In this document: positions 18,660 to 26,552 of the stretch, piece by piece
Layout: each line of letters starts with the position of its first letter
How positions within the stretch are numbered: the stretch's first letter is position 1
DNA from: JBFIHF01 sp964411125
GTDB lineage: Bacteria; Myxococcota_A; Bradymonadia; Bradymonadales; Bradymonadaceae
Direction: 5' to 3'
DNA length: 64,000 bases
Assembly (NCBI GenBank): GCA_964411125.1
Contig: CAYPJU010000031.1
Coordinates: 5,311-69,310 of the forward strand
Made by a program: the position numbers and the translations under genes
The notes under the pieces: model-generated
The model's database searches: none
What the model saw: the letters and a program-made list of their open reading frames with translations, nothing else
What the model was told of the DNA's origin: nothing

Positions 18660-20480
18660 TCACGAGGCCTCCTTTCGGGATCCGTACATCGATTCGATCA
18701 GGTCGTGGTACGACTCGGTGATGGCCGACCGCCTCACCTTCTGCGTCGCGGTCATCTCGCCGTCGTCCTGGTGAAGCTCTTTGGGGAAGAGGCGAAACGC
18801 TCGAACCTGCTCGACTCTGGCGAGTCGCTCGTTGGCCGTCTCGATTTCTCGTCGGACGAGCTCGGTGACCTCGGGCTTCAGTGTGAGGTCTTCGAAGGAG
18901 GTGTAGGTGATTTGCTTTCGCGTCGCCCAGTCTCCGACGGCGTCGTAGTCGATCTGGACGAGTGCACCGACGAACTTTCGGCGGTCGCCGATCGCGACCG
19001 ATTCTTTGATGTAGGGGCTCATCTTGAGAGCGTTCTCGATCTTCTCGGGCGACAGATTCTTTCCGCCGGCGGTGATGATGATCTCCTTCTTTCGGCCCGT
19101 GATGCGGAGGTATCCGTCGTCGTCGACCTCGCCGATGTCGCCCGTGTGGAGCCACCCGTCGCCGTCGATGGTCCTTCGGGTGGCTTCTTCGTTTCCGAGA
19201 TAACCCTCGAAGACCATCGGCCCACGTATTCTCACCTCGCCGTCTTCGGCGAGTTCGCATTCCACGAGCGGGATCGGGCTTCCCACGGTACCGAAGCGAA
19301 TCTTTCCGGGCGGGTTGAAGTGCGAAACGCCGCTCGATTCGGTCTGCCCGTAGCCCTCGGCGATCGGGACGCCGATGCCGTGAAACCACTGCAAGAGTTC
19401 GGGTGAGATGGGAGCTGCTCCGGAGACGGGGACCCGGCAGTTCCGCAGACCGAGGCGTTCCTGCAGAGGTCGGTAGAGGAGGAGGTCCCCGAGGAGCCAC
19501 CAGAATCGATCCATCGCGAGGGCTTCGCCGTCGATTCGACGCAGGGCAATCTCGCGCCCCTTGCGGGTGAAGAAGTCGAAGATCCTGCGTTTGAGCCAGC
19601 TCGAGTCCTTCATCTTCAGCGTCACCGAGGCGTGCATCTTCTCCCAGATCCTCGGAACGCCCAGGAAGATCGTGGGGGAGACCTCGCGCAGATCCTCGCG
19701 CACGGTCTCGATCGACTCGCCGAAGTGGACGGTGGCGCCGCATGCGAGCGGCGTGAAGAGGGTGAAGATCTTCTCGGCCACGTGGCAGAGGGGAAGGTAG
19801 GACAGGAGCGTGTCGTTTTCCGTCGCGTCGATGGTCGGCGCGAAGGCAACGGCGACGTCGACGACGTTGCGCGCCGAGAGCATCGCGCCTTTTGGGGGCC
19901 CCGTCGTTCCCGAAGTGTAGACGACCATGGTCGGGTCGGCGGGGTCGAGGCCGGTGAGGAGTTCGTTCCACCACTGGTCGGTGGGCGACGCGGAGTGGGC
20001 GGCCTCGAAGAACTCCGCCCAGCTTCGCAGCCGCGGGTCGTCGTAGTGGTGGGTACCGCGGGGGTCGAACACCACGACGTGCTCGACGGTGAGCGTTTCG
20101 TCGCGGACGACCATTGCCTTGTCGACCTGCTCCTGGTCTTCGCAGAAGAGCACCCGGGCGCCGCAATCTCGCAGGATGTAGGCGACGTCCTCGGGAGGGT
20201 TGGTCTGGTAGATACCGACGCTCCTCGCACCGAGCGCCTGGGCGGCGAGGTCGACCCAGACCCATTCGGGGCGGTTCTCGGAGAGGATGGCGACGGAGTC
20301 TCCGCGTTCGACCCCGAGCTCACTCAGTCCGCGCGCGGCCGCCCGGACGGCGCGGTCGTAGTCGGTCCAGGTGAATTCCCGCCACACGCCGTGGTGTTTT
20401 TCCCGGATGGCGACGTCGAGGGGACGTCGTCGTGCCCAGTCGTGGAGCCTGCCCGGCAGCGTCTGGAGTAGATCGGTCAC
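18660..20480 (-). CDS. AMP-dependent acyl-CoA synthetase (long-chain fatty acid-CoA ligase type)
   Basis: A 606-residue ANL-superfamily enzyme that activates a carboxylic acid with ATP and CoA. It has the P-loop-like A3 motif YTSGTTGPPKGAM, the acid-binding region GYGQTESSGV, the hinge and A8 motif TGDIGEVDDDGYLRITGRKK and the catalytic Lys region GGKNLSPEKIE. The length and the N-terminal region match the FadD15/ACSL-like bacterial group. The start is GTG 20480 in a GTGA overlap with the livG stop, so it is translationally coupled to the importer. This suggests that an imported organic, perhaps fatty or aromatic, acid is trapped as its CoA ester. That function is inferred. Confidence 0.9.
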   Translation of the reverse strand: MTDLLQTLPGRLHDWARRRPLDVAIREKHHGVWREFTWTDYDRAVRAAARGLSELGVERGDSVAILSENRPEWVWVDLAAQALGARSVGIYQTNPPEDVAYILRDCGARVLFCEDQEQVDKAMVVRDETLTVEHVVVFDPRGTHHYDDPRLRSWAEFFEAAHSASPTDQWWNELLTGLDPADPTMVVYTSGTTGPPKGAMLSARNVVDVAVAFAPTIDATENDTLLSYLPLCHVAEKIFTLFTPLACGATVHFGESIETVREDLREVSPTIFLGVPRIWEKMHASVTLKMKDSSWLKRRIFDFFTRKGREIALRRIDGEALAMDRFWWLLGDLLLYRPLQERLGLRNCRVPVSGAAPISPELLQWFHGIGVPIAEGYGQTESSGVSHFNPPGKIRFGTVGSPIPLVECELAEDGEVRIRGPMVFEGYLGNEEATRRTIDGDGWLHTGDIGEVDDDGYLRITGRKKEIIITAGGKNLSPEKIENALKMSPYIKESVAIGDRRKFVGALVQIDYDAVGDWATRKQITYTSFEDLTLKPEVTELVRREIETANERLARVEQVRAFRLFPKELHQDDGEMTATQKVRRSAITESYHDLIESMYGSRKEAS

Positions 20481-21256
20481 GCGCTCTCCTCGTCGCGGCC
20501 GACGTAGGCGTCGAGCACGGCTTCATGGCGCCGGATCTCGTCGGGCGGGCCGTCGGCGATCTTGCGGCCGAAGTCGAGGACGACGACGGTGTCGGCGAGG
20601 TCGAGCACCATGTGGAGCTCGTGCTCGATCAATAGCTGCGTGACGCCGAGGTCCTCTTTGATGTCGAGGATGAAGCGGGCCATGTCCTCCGTCTCCTCCT
20701 GGTTGAGGCCGGCAGCGGGTTCGTCGAGGAGGAGGAGCTTCGGTTCCATGCAGAGGGCGCGGCCGAGCTCGACGCGCTTCTTCACGCCGTACGGGAGCAT
20801 GCCGACCGGCATCTTTCGCCAGCGTTCGAGGTGCAGGAAGTCGATGAACTCTTCGACGCGCCGTCGGTGCTCGACCTCTTCGCGGCGCGCGGTGGGGGTC
20901 CAGGCGAGGTGTCTCACCCAACCGGAGCGATAGAGGTGGTGCCGGCCGAGCATCATGTTGTCGAGGACGGTGAGCTGGTCGAAGAGTGCGAGGTTCTGAA
21001 ACATTCGGCCGACTCCCATCGCGGTCACTTCGTGGGACGGTCTGCCGAGGATCGAGCTCCCCGCCAGTCGAATGTCGCCGCTCTGCGGTCGATAGACACC
21101 GCAGATGCAGTTGAAAAGCGAAGTCTTCCCAGCGCCGTTAGGACCGATGACGGCGTGAAGCTGCCCATCCGGGAGGGTCATGGAGACATCGTCCAACGCC
21201 CTCACACCCGCGAAGCTGAGCGAGAGCGACCGAATGTCTAGGAGTGGCGCGGACAT
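20477..21256 (-). CDS. livG: Branched-chain amino acid-type ABC transporter ATPase LivG
   Basis: A 259-residue ATPase with Walker A (GPNGAGKTS), the LivG-specific insertion containing MGVGRMFQNLALFDQLTVLDN and GRHHLYRSG, a modified signature (LPYGVKKRVELGRAL), Walker B (LLLLDEPAAGLN) and the switch His (LIEHEL). The LPYGxxKRVEL form is normal for LivG. It lies between livF (85 bases upstream of its start) and the acyl-CoA ligase, which overlaps its stop. Confidence 0.95.
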   Translation of the reverse strand: MSAPLLDIRSLSLSFAGVRALDDVSMTLPDGQLHAVIGPNGAGKTSLFNCICGVYRPQSGDIRLAGSSILGRPSHEVTAMGVGRMFQNLALFDQLTVLDNMMLGRHHLYRSGWVRHLAWTPTARREEVEHRRRVEEFIDFLHLERWRKMPVGMLPYGVKKRVELGRALCMEPKLLLLDEPAAGLNQEETEDMARFILDIKEDLGVTQLLIEHELHMVLDLADTVVVLDFGRKIADGPPDEIRRHEAVLDAYVGRDEESA

Positions 21257-21341
21257 GAATCTCGTTACCTTGAGGACCGCGGCGAGCGCAAGCTCGCGCG
21301 GCGCCCGCCCGAGGTCGTGGTGAGGGCCGGAGATTCGCGCG

Positions 21342-22127
21342 TCAACTGAGCCACCGTTTTCGCCGGCGGTAGAGCTTCACATCCCGGAAGTTGGTACGGC
21401 TCTCGTCCCCGGCACCGAGGTAGAACTCTCGGATGTCGCGGTCCTCGGCGAGTTCGTCGGCCGCGCCGTCGAGGACGATCTTGCCGTTCTCCATGACGTA
21501 GCCGTAGCTCGCGAGATCGAGGGCGAGGCGCGCGTTTTGCTCGACGAGGAGGATGCTCATCCCGTCGTCGGCGAGCTCTCGTACGAGGTCGGCGACCTGT
21601 TCGACGATCTTCGGGGCGAGGCCGAGGGATGGCTCGTCTAAGAGCAGAAGCCGCGGTCGGGCCATCAAAGCTCGGGCGATGGCGAGCATCTGCTGCTCGC
21701 CCCCGGAGAGGTAGCCCGCGGCCTTGTCGCGGCGCTCGCCGAGGATGGGAAAGCGTGCGCAGAATCGATCGACGTCGGTGCCGACCTCCCCGTCCTGCCG
21801 CGTGTAGGCGCCCGCGCGGAGGTTCTCTTCCACGGTGAGCTCGGGCAGGATGCGTCGCCCTTCCATCACCTGCGCAATGCCGCGTCGGACGATCGTGGCG
21901 GGATCACGGCCGACGACGGTTTCTCCTTCGAAGGTGATCGTCCCTTTGGTGACCTCACCGTCGTGGATGTCGAGGAGGCCGGTGATGGCACGCAGGAGGG
22001 TCGTCTTGCCCGCTCCGTTGGGGCCGAGAAGGGTGACGATCTCTCCGCTCGGGACGTGCATGCTGACGCCCTTCAGGACGAGCATCACGGAGTTGTAAAC
22101 GATTTCGACGTTTGCGATTTCCAGCAT
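21342..22127 (-). CDS. livF: Branched-chain amino acid-type ABC transporter ATPase LivF
   Basis: A 261-residue ATPase with Walker A (GPNGAGKTT), GIAQVMEGRRILPELTVEEN, signature YLSGGEQQMLAIARAL and Walker B LLLLDEPSLGLAP, the standard LivF pattern. ATG 22127 is preferred over an in-frame TTG two codons earlier, because LivF proteins begin right at this strand (MLEIANVEIVYN). It is the first gene of the minus-strand operon, divergent from the topoisomerase gene with only 64 bases between the two starts, so both promoters must lie in or overlap this short gap. Confidence 0.95.
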   Translation of the reverse strand: MLEIANVEIVYNSVMLVLKGVSMHVPSGEIVTLLGPNGAGKTTLLRAITGLLDIHDGEVTKGTITFEGETVVGRDPATIVRRGIAQVMEGRRILPELTVEENLRAGAYTRQDGEVGTDVDRFCARFPILGERRDKAAGYLSGGEQQMLAIARALMARPRLLLLDEPSLGLAPKIVEQVADLVRELADDGMSILLVEQNARLALDLASYGYVMENGKIVLDGAADELAEDRDIREFYLGAGDESRTNFRDVKLYRRRKRWLS

Positions 22128-22191
22128 TCCCAAGTTCGCCGCTGAGGGTCGACCGATTGCCTTCCGATGGGACGAGCATAGAACTCATACC

Positions 22192-23256
22192 ATGAGTATC
22201 GCGGTCCCCAACATCCCGACGCGGAGCCACGACGACATGGTCGCGGAGGCGAAAGCGGCCCGTCTGAAGCACACGAGTGACGACGATGCCGGGTACTCGC
22301 GAGTACGGGTCGACGACGGGTTCGAGTACCGCGGTCCCGACGGAAAGAGGGTGAAGGACGAAGCGCTGATCGAGCGCTTCGACTCGATGGCGATTCCGCC
22401 GGCGTGGACGGATGTCTGGATTTGCAAGAGCCCACGGGGACATCTGCAGGTGACGGGGCGAGACGATGCCGACCGCAAGCAGTACATCTACCACGAGAAA
22501 TGGGAGGAGTACCGAGCGCGGAGCCGGTATCGAAAGATCGAGGAGTTCGGCCGTCGATTGCCGGAGCTGCGCGAGCGGATCGACAGCGATCTGCGGAAGC
22601 GGGAGCCGTGTCGGACCCGTACGGTGGCGCTCGCGTGCGCCATCCTGGACACCACGTTCATGCGAGTGGGGCAGGAGGCGTACGAGCGTGAGAACGGCAG
22701 CTACGGGCTCACCACGCTTCGGCGGGATCATGCCGAGATCGGCGCTGTCCGGGTGACGTTCGAGTACATCGGGAAGAGCGGAGCGGAGCGGAAGGTCCAG
22801 TTTTCCGACCGCCGATTGGCGGGCCATCTGGCGAAGCTTCAGGAGCTGGAGAGCGATCGCGTGCTCTGTTACCAGCGCGGTGACGGCGTCTTCGGGGTCA
22901 AGCCCTCTGCCATCAACGAATATATCCGCGAAGTGCTGGGGGAGGGATTCAGCGCGAAGGACTTCCGCACGTGGGGTGGATGCCTGCGCTGCTTCGAGGC
23001 GCTCGTCGACGCCGAGGTGCCGCTCGACGAAAAGGAGTGTCACCAGCGGGTCGTCGATGCGGTGAAATGCACGGCGACCACCCTCGGCAACACCCCGGCA
23101 GTGTGTCGCTCGCATTACATCCACGTGGAAATTCTCGACTTCGCCGAGGACGTCGATCGGTGGTCGCTGTTGCAAAAGGCTCGTGACGCGAACCGCGACG
23201 GCGGCAGGCGTGCTCGCGAAGAGCTCGTCCTCGACGTGCTGGCCCAGCTTCACTGA
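22192..23256 (+). CDS. DNA topoisomerase IB (poxvirus-type)
   Basis: A 354-residue type IB topoisomerase, which relaxes supercoils through a 3'-phosphotyrosyl intermediate. It has the N-terminal domain motifs AGYSRVRVDDGFEYRGPDGK and IPPAWTDVWIC. The catalytic set is visible: Arg in FMRVGQE followed by ENGSYGLTTLR, Lys in FEYIGKSGAERK, Arg in KDFRTWGG and the nucleophile Tyr in CRSHYIHVE. Bacterial homologues usually read YIHP where this has YIHV. The length matches the bacterial enzymes. Its stop overlaps the stop of the converging kinase gene by seven bases. Confidence 0.95.
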   Translation: MSIAVPNIPTRSHDDMVAEAKAARLKHTSDDDAGYSRVRVDDGFEYRGPDGKRVKDEALIERFDSMAIPPAWTDVWICKSPRGHLQVTGRDDADRKQYIYHEKWEEYRARSRYRKIEEFGRRLPELRERIDSDLRKREPCRTRTVALACAILDTTFMRVGQEAYERENGSYGLTTLRRDHAEIGAVRVTFEYIGKSGAERKVQFSDRRLAGHLAKLQELESDRVLCYQRGDGVFGVKPSAINEYIREVLGEGFSAKDFRTWGGCLRCFEALVDAEVPLDEKECHQRVVDAVKCTATTLGNTPAVCRSHYIHVEILDFAEDVDRWSLLQKARDANRDGGRRAREELVLDVLAQLH

Positions 23257-25334
23257 GGGGCGCTGTCGACTCCCTCCCGGACGCTGTCGGGCGGTTCGGA
23301 GCGCTCGAGCGCCTCCCCGTGTTCCTCGAAAAACCTCCAAACCGTCTCGGCGTAGGGAAACTCGGTCGCCGGGCTCTGGCATCCGGGGATCGGGTGGAAG
23401 GTGTTCGAACCCGCCATGGGCCAGTAGTGGCCGCCGTCGATGCGGCAGCCGACGACGGGCTGGTCGCAACCCTCCGAATAGATTTGGCAGCGAGAGTTTC
23501 GATCGCGGAGCCAACTCTTCTCGGTGGGGCCGCAGCCGTTTACCCGGCGCCACAGGCCGATCTCCTTGTCGAACGGCATGACGCGTCGCCCGTTGCATGC
23601 TTCGGCGCGAGTCATGGGGGTGAAAGGGTCGTTGATTCCGTTCAAGATCATGAGCGGGACCTTCTCCGAGGTTCGGCAGAGCTCGTCGTGCTCGGCGAGT
23701 CGATGCCCGCTCGCAGCGATAGCGCCGAAGGAGATGTGGCAGCGCAGCTCCATGACAGCCCGGCCTGCCGAGGCATGGCCGACGAGATAGATTCGAGCGG
23801 GATCGATGCAGAGAGAGCGGGTGGTGGCCTCGATGACGCCCCGGACGAATTCGGTGTCGGTGACGTGCTCGTATGCGGGGAAGTGCGTGTGTGTCTTCGG
23901 AGCAACCACCACGAAACCGTGCTCTTCGGAGAGCGCGGCGAACTCGTCGATCATGTTGTTCTCGCCGCCGCGCATGAAGTCGCTGTCGAGCGCGACTACG
24001 AGTGGGCTCTCACGGCCGGGGTCGTAGCTCGCGGGGACGTAGGACCGCCAGGTCCTGCGGACGCCACCGACTTCAATCGTGTCGCGTCTTCGGCCGGAGA
24101 AGGGCGGTGGGCTTCCACATCGTGGAGGGTCGGATTCGCTCTCCGCGTCGATGGGGTCGGCGGATGCGTCGCGGGGATCTTCGACGGGGGCATCTGCGAC
24201 GTCGAGGTGAGTGGGGAGCCCTTGTTCGCGCGACGACCCGGGTGGCTCGGTCTGCGCGGCGTACGATGGTCGTGGGGGCTGGTCTTCGTCGACGAAGGAG
24301 ACTGCGACCGCGACGAGCGTACCGACGGTGGCGACGAGGGCGAGGAGAATCGCTGCCGTCGTCGCCTTCGTGGAAGCCTCGGTAGAAGTTTCCACCCTGG
24401 GGTGTTCGGCGTCGGTCGGGAGAGAGTTCGCGGTCGGCTCTCCCATCGGCCCAGACGCGGCTTCGCCCGGGGGCCGACCCTGTAGGATGGCGTCGAGATC
24501 GGCGAGCACCGCACCGGCGTCGGGATATCGATGCGCCTCGTCTTTCGCGCACATGCGGGCGACGAGCGCTCGAAACGCGGGGGAGATCCCAAGGCTCGCG
24601 GGGAGGACGAACGGCACGGGATCGAGCTGCCGTTTGAGGACGTCGAGGTTGTTCTCGAACGGGTTGGCAGGTGTCGCGGTCAGGAGCTCGTGTACTACCA
24701 GCCCGAGAGCGAAGACGTCGGAAGACGGGCCTGTCGCTTCGCCACAGATCTGCTCGGGCGACATGTAGCGCGGCGTCCCGATGACCGTGCCGGTGCGGGT
24801 GATCGTGTGAACGTCTGTGGGAGGCTGGAGGGGCTTCGCGATGCCGAAATCGATGACTTTCACGCAGAGCGGGTCGCCGGCGTACTCGTAGACGAGGATG
24901 TTGGCAGGCTTGATGTCGCGGTGGAGAATGCCGGCGCGGTGGGCTTCGCGCAAAGCCTGCAAGCACTGTTCGAGGACGTGGATCGCAGCCCGCTCGGGCA
25001 TCGGTCCGTGCTGCCCCAGCATGACGGCGAGGTCGAGGCCTCGGACGTACTCGAAGACCATGAAGAGCTGGCCGTCGGGGGTGCGGCCGAAATCGAACAT
25101 CACGATCGTGTGGGGGTCGGTGAGCCCCGCGTAGATCTTGGCCTCGCGAAGAAAGCGCGAGACGGTGGTGTGGTCGTAGTTTCCGTCGTGGTCGGGGGTG
25201 AGAACCTTGAGTGCGACCTGTCGGCCGACGATCGAGTCTCGCGCGAGGAAGACGGTCGCGAAACCGCCGCGCCCCAGGACGTCCAAGACCTCGTAACGGT
25301 CGAGAAAGCGCTCGCCGGGGCGTGGGCCGGTCAT
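23250..25334 (-). CDS. Transmembrane Ser/Thr kinase with PHB-depolymerase/feruloyl-esterase-like ectodomain (pseudo-enzyme) 1
   Basis: A 694-residue receptor-like kinase. The N-terminal kinase domain (about 12-280) is complete: GRGGFATVF, ALKVL, HRDIKPAN, DFGIAK and SPEQ. One transmembrane helix (about 318-340) and a Pro/Asp-rich linker follow. The C-terminal 300 residues resemble secreted LpqC/PHB-depolymerase-type alpha/beta hydrolases, including DPARIYLVG and a Cys-rich end with GGHYWP. In an ungapped match to the usual GxSxG elbow, the Ser position is Ala (GHASAG, bases 23760-23783), with a Ser one residue later. The oxyanion-hole His-Gly is also changed (ALDSD). The acid region (NGINDP) and the His remain. 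The ATG at 25334 overlaps the stop of the preceding kinase (ATGA). It is the last gene of the four-kinase operon. Confidence 0.9.
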   Translation of the reverse strand: MTGPRPGERFLDRYEVLDVLGRGGFATVFLARDSIVGRQVALKVLTPDHDGNYDHTTVSRFLREAKIYAGLTDPHTIVMFDFGRTPDGQLFMVFEYVRGLDLAVMLGQHGPMPERAAIHVLEQCLQALREAHRAGILHRDIKPANILVYEYAGDPLCVKVIDFGIAKPLQPPTDVHTITRTGTVIGTPRYMSPEQICGEATGPSSDVFALGLVVHELLTATPANPFENNLDVLKRQLDPVPFVLPASLGISPAFRALVARMCAKDEAHRYPDAGAVLADLDAILQGRPPGEAASGPMGEPTANSLPTDAEHPRVETSTEASTKATTAAILLALVATVGTLVAVAVSFVDEDQPPRPSYAAQTEPPGSSREQGLPTHLDVADAPVEDPRDASADPIDAESESDPPRCGSPPPFSGRRRDTIEVGGVRRTWRSYVPASYDPGRESPLVVALDSDFMRGGENNMIDEFAALSEEHGFVVVAPKTHTHFPAYEHVTDTEFVRGVIEATTRSLCIDPARIYLVGHASAGRAVMELRCHISFGAIAASGHRLAEHDELCRTSEKVPLMILNGINDPFTPMTRAEACNGRRVMPFDKEIGLWRRVNGCGPTEKSWLRDRNSRCQIYSEGCDQPVVGCRIDGGHYWPMAGSNTFHPIPGCQSPATEFPYAETVWRFFEEHGEALERSEPPDSVREGVDSAPQ

Positions 25335-26479
25335 CCCATGACGAAGGAGAGGATCATGATGATGAGGCCGGCGCCGAGTGCTACGCCGAGGATGACGACC
25401 AGGATGTTGGTCGCGGCCGACTTCACGATCTCTTTATCGAGAGTGATCGTCTGAGAGGGCTCGGAGGGGCGCGGGTTGGGTGCGCTGATTTCGCGCATGG
25501 TGGGGGAGACGGGGTGGCGACCGGACTGCGTCGGGACCTTGGGCTGGGCGTCGTTCGGCGGGGGAACAGCGCCGTGGGCCCACTCGCCGGATCGTCGTCC
25601 GGAGCCCGTGGTCCGGAGGCGCCGCGGCGCGAAAGGCTGCAGCGCGTCGATCACCTCCTGCGCGGAGGAGAAACGGAAACTCGGGTCGCGTGCGCACATT
25701 CGCTCGACGATTCGCGCCAGGTGCGGGTCGACGCCTAGATCGGGGGGGAGTCGGATCGGGTCGCTGCTCAACTGGGCGAGGAGGATCGCTTTCGTGTCAC
25801 TGCCGCCGATGGCGGGTCGTCCGACGAGCATCTCGTACGCCATCAGGCCGAGACTGTAGATGTCGGCCGGGGGCCCCAGGTCGTTGCTGCAGATCTGTTC
25901 GGGGCTCATGTAACGGGGCGTTCCGACGACGGCGCCGGTCTTGGTGATGGAGAGCGCTTCGAGTCCGCCCGTCTCGACGGGCTTGGCGATCCCGAAGTCG
26001 AGGAGTTTCACGCGGTAGTCGTCCCCCATGTACTGATAAAGCAGTACGTTTGCGGGTTTGAGGTCTCGATGGAGAATTCCGGCGCCATGGGCCTCGCGCA
26101 GCGCGCTGAGTAGCTGCAGCAGAACATGGACGACCCGCTGGGGATCCAGGCGTCCAGATTCGCCCAGCTTGTCGGAGAGATCGGCGCCTTTGACGTACTC
26201 GAAGACCATGAAGAGCAGGCCTTCTTCGGTCCGGCCGAAATCGAACATCGTGATGGTGTGTGGGTCCTGGAGGCTGGCGATGACCCTCGCCTCTCGCATG
26301 AACCGGGAGACGAGATCGGACTCGTAGCCCTCGCCGCCGGGGGCCAGGATCTTGATCGCGACGTCGCGTCCGATCTGCGTGTCCGTCGCTCGATACACCG
26401 CGGCAAAGCCGCCGCGTCCCAGGATCGACTGCAGCTTGTACTTCGTCTGAAACGTCTCGCCGACTTCCGGCAGCTTCAT
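25331..26479 (-). CDS. Tail-anchored Ser/Thr protein kinase
   Basis: A 382-residue kinase with an intact catalytic domain (about 13-275): GRGGFAAVY, AIKIL, HRDLKPAN, DFGIAK and SPEQ. A Pro/Arg-rich linker of about 70 residues and a C-terminal hydrophobic helix with no ectodomain follow. It lies in the operon between two kinases that do have ectodomains and shares their sequence closely (for example MREAR and DPHTITMFDFG). That suggests it arose by loss of the sensor or acts as a partner kinase. Its start is 73 bases after the previous kinase's stop, and its stop overlaps the next start by four bases. Confidence 0.95.
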   Translation of the reverse strand: MKLPEVGETFQTKYKLQSILGRGGFAAVYRATDTQIGRDVAIKILAPGGEGYESDLVSRFMREARVIASLQDPHTITMFDFGRTEEGLLFMVFEYVKGADLSDKLGESGRLDPQRVVHVLLQLLSALREAHGAGILHRDLKPANVLLYQYMGDDYRVKLLDFGIAKPVETGGLEALSITKTGAVVGTPRYMSPEQICSNDLGPPADIYSLGLMAYEMLVGRPAIGGSDTKAILLAQLSSDPIRLPPDLGVDPHLARIVERMCARDPSFRFSSAQEVIDALQPFAPRRLRTTGSGRRSGEWAHGAVPPPNDAQPKVPTQSGRHPVSPTMREISAPNPRPSEPSQTITLDKEIVKSAATNILVVILGVALGAGLIIMILSFVMG

Positions 26480-26552
26480 ATCACGAGTGTAACGCGGCGA
26501 CGTTCCGCCGACGACTGCAAAGGTGCACCCCCACGAGAGTTGCTCGTTCGGG

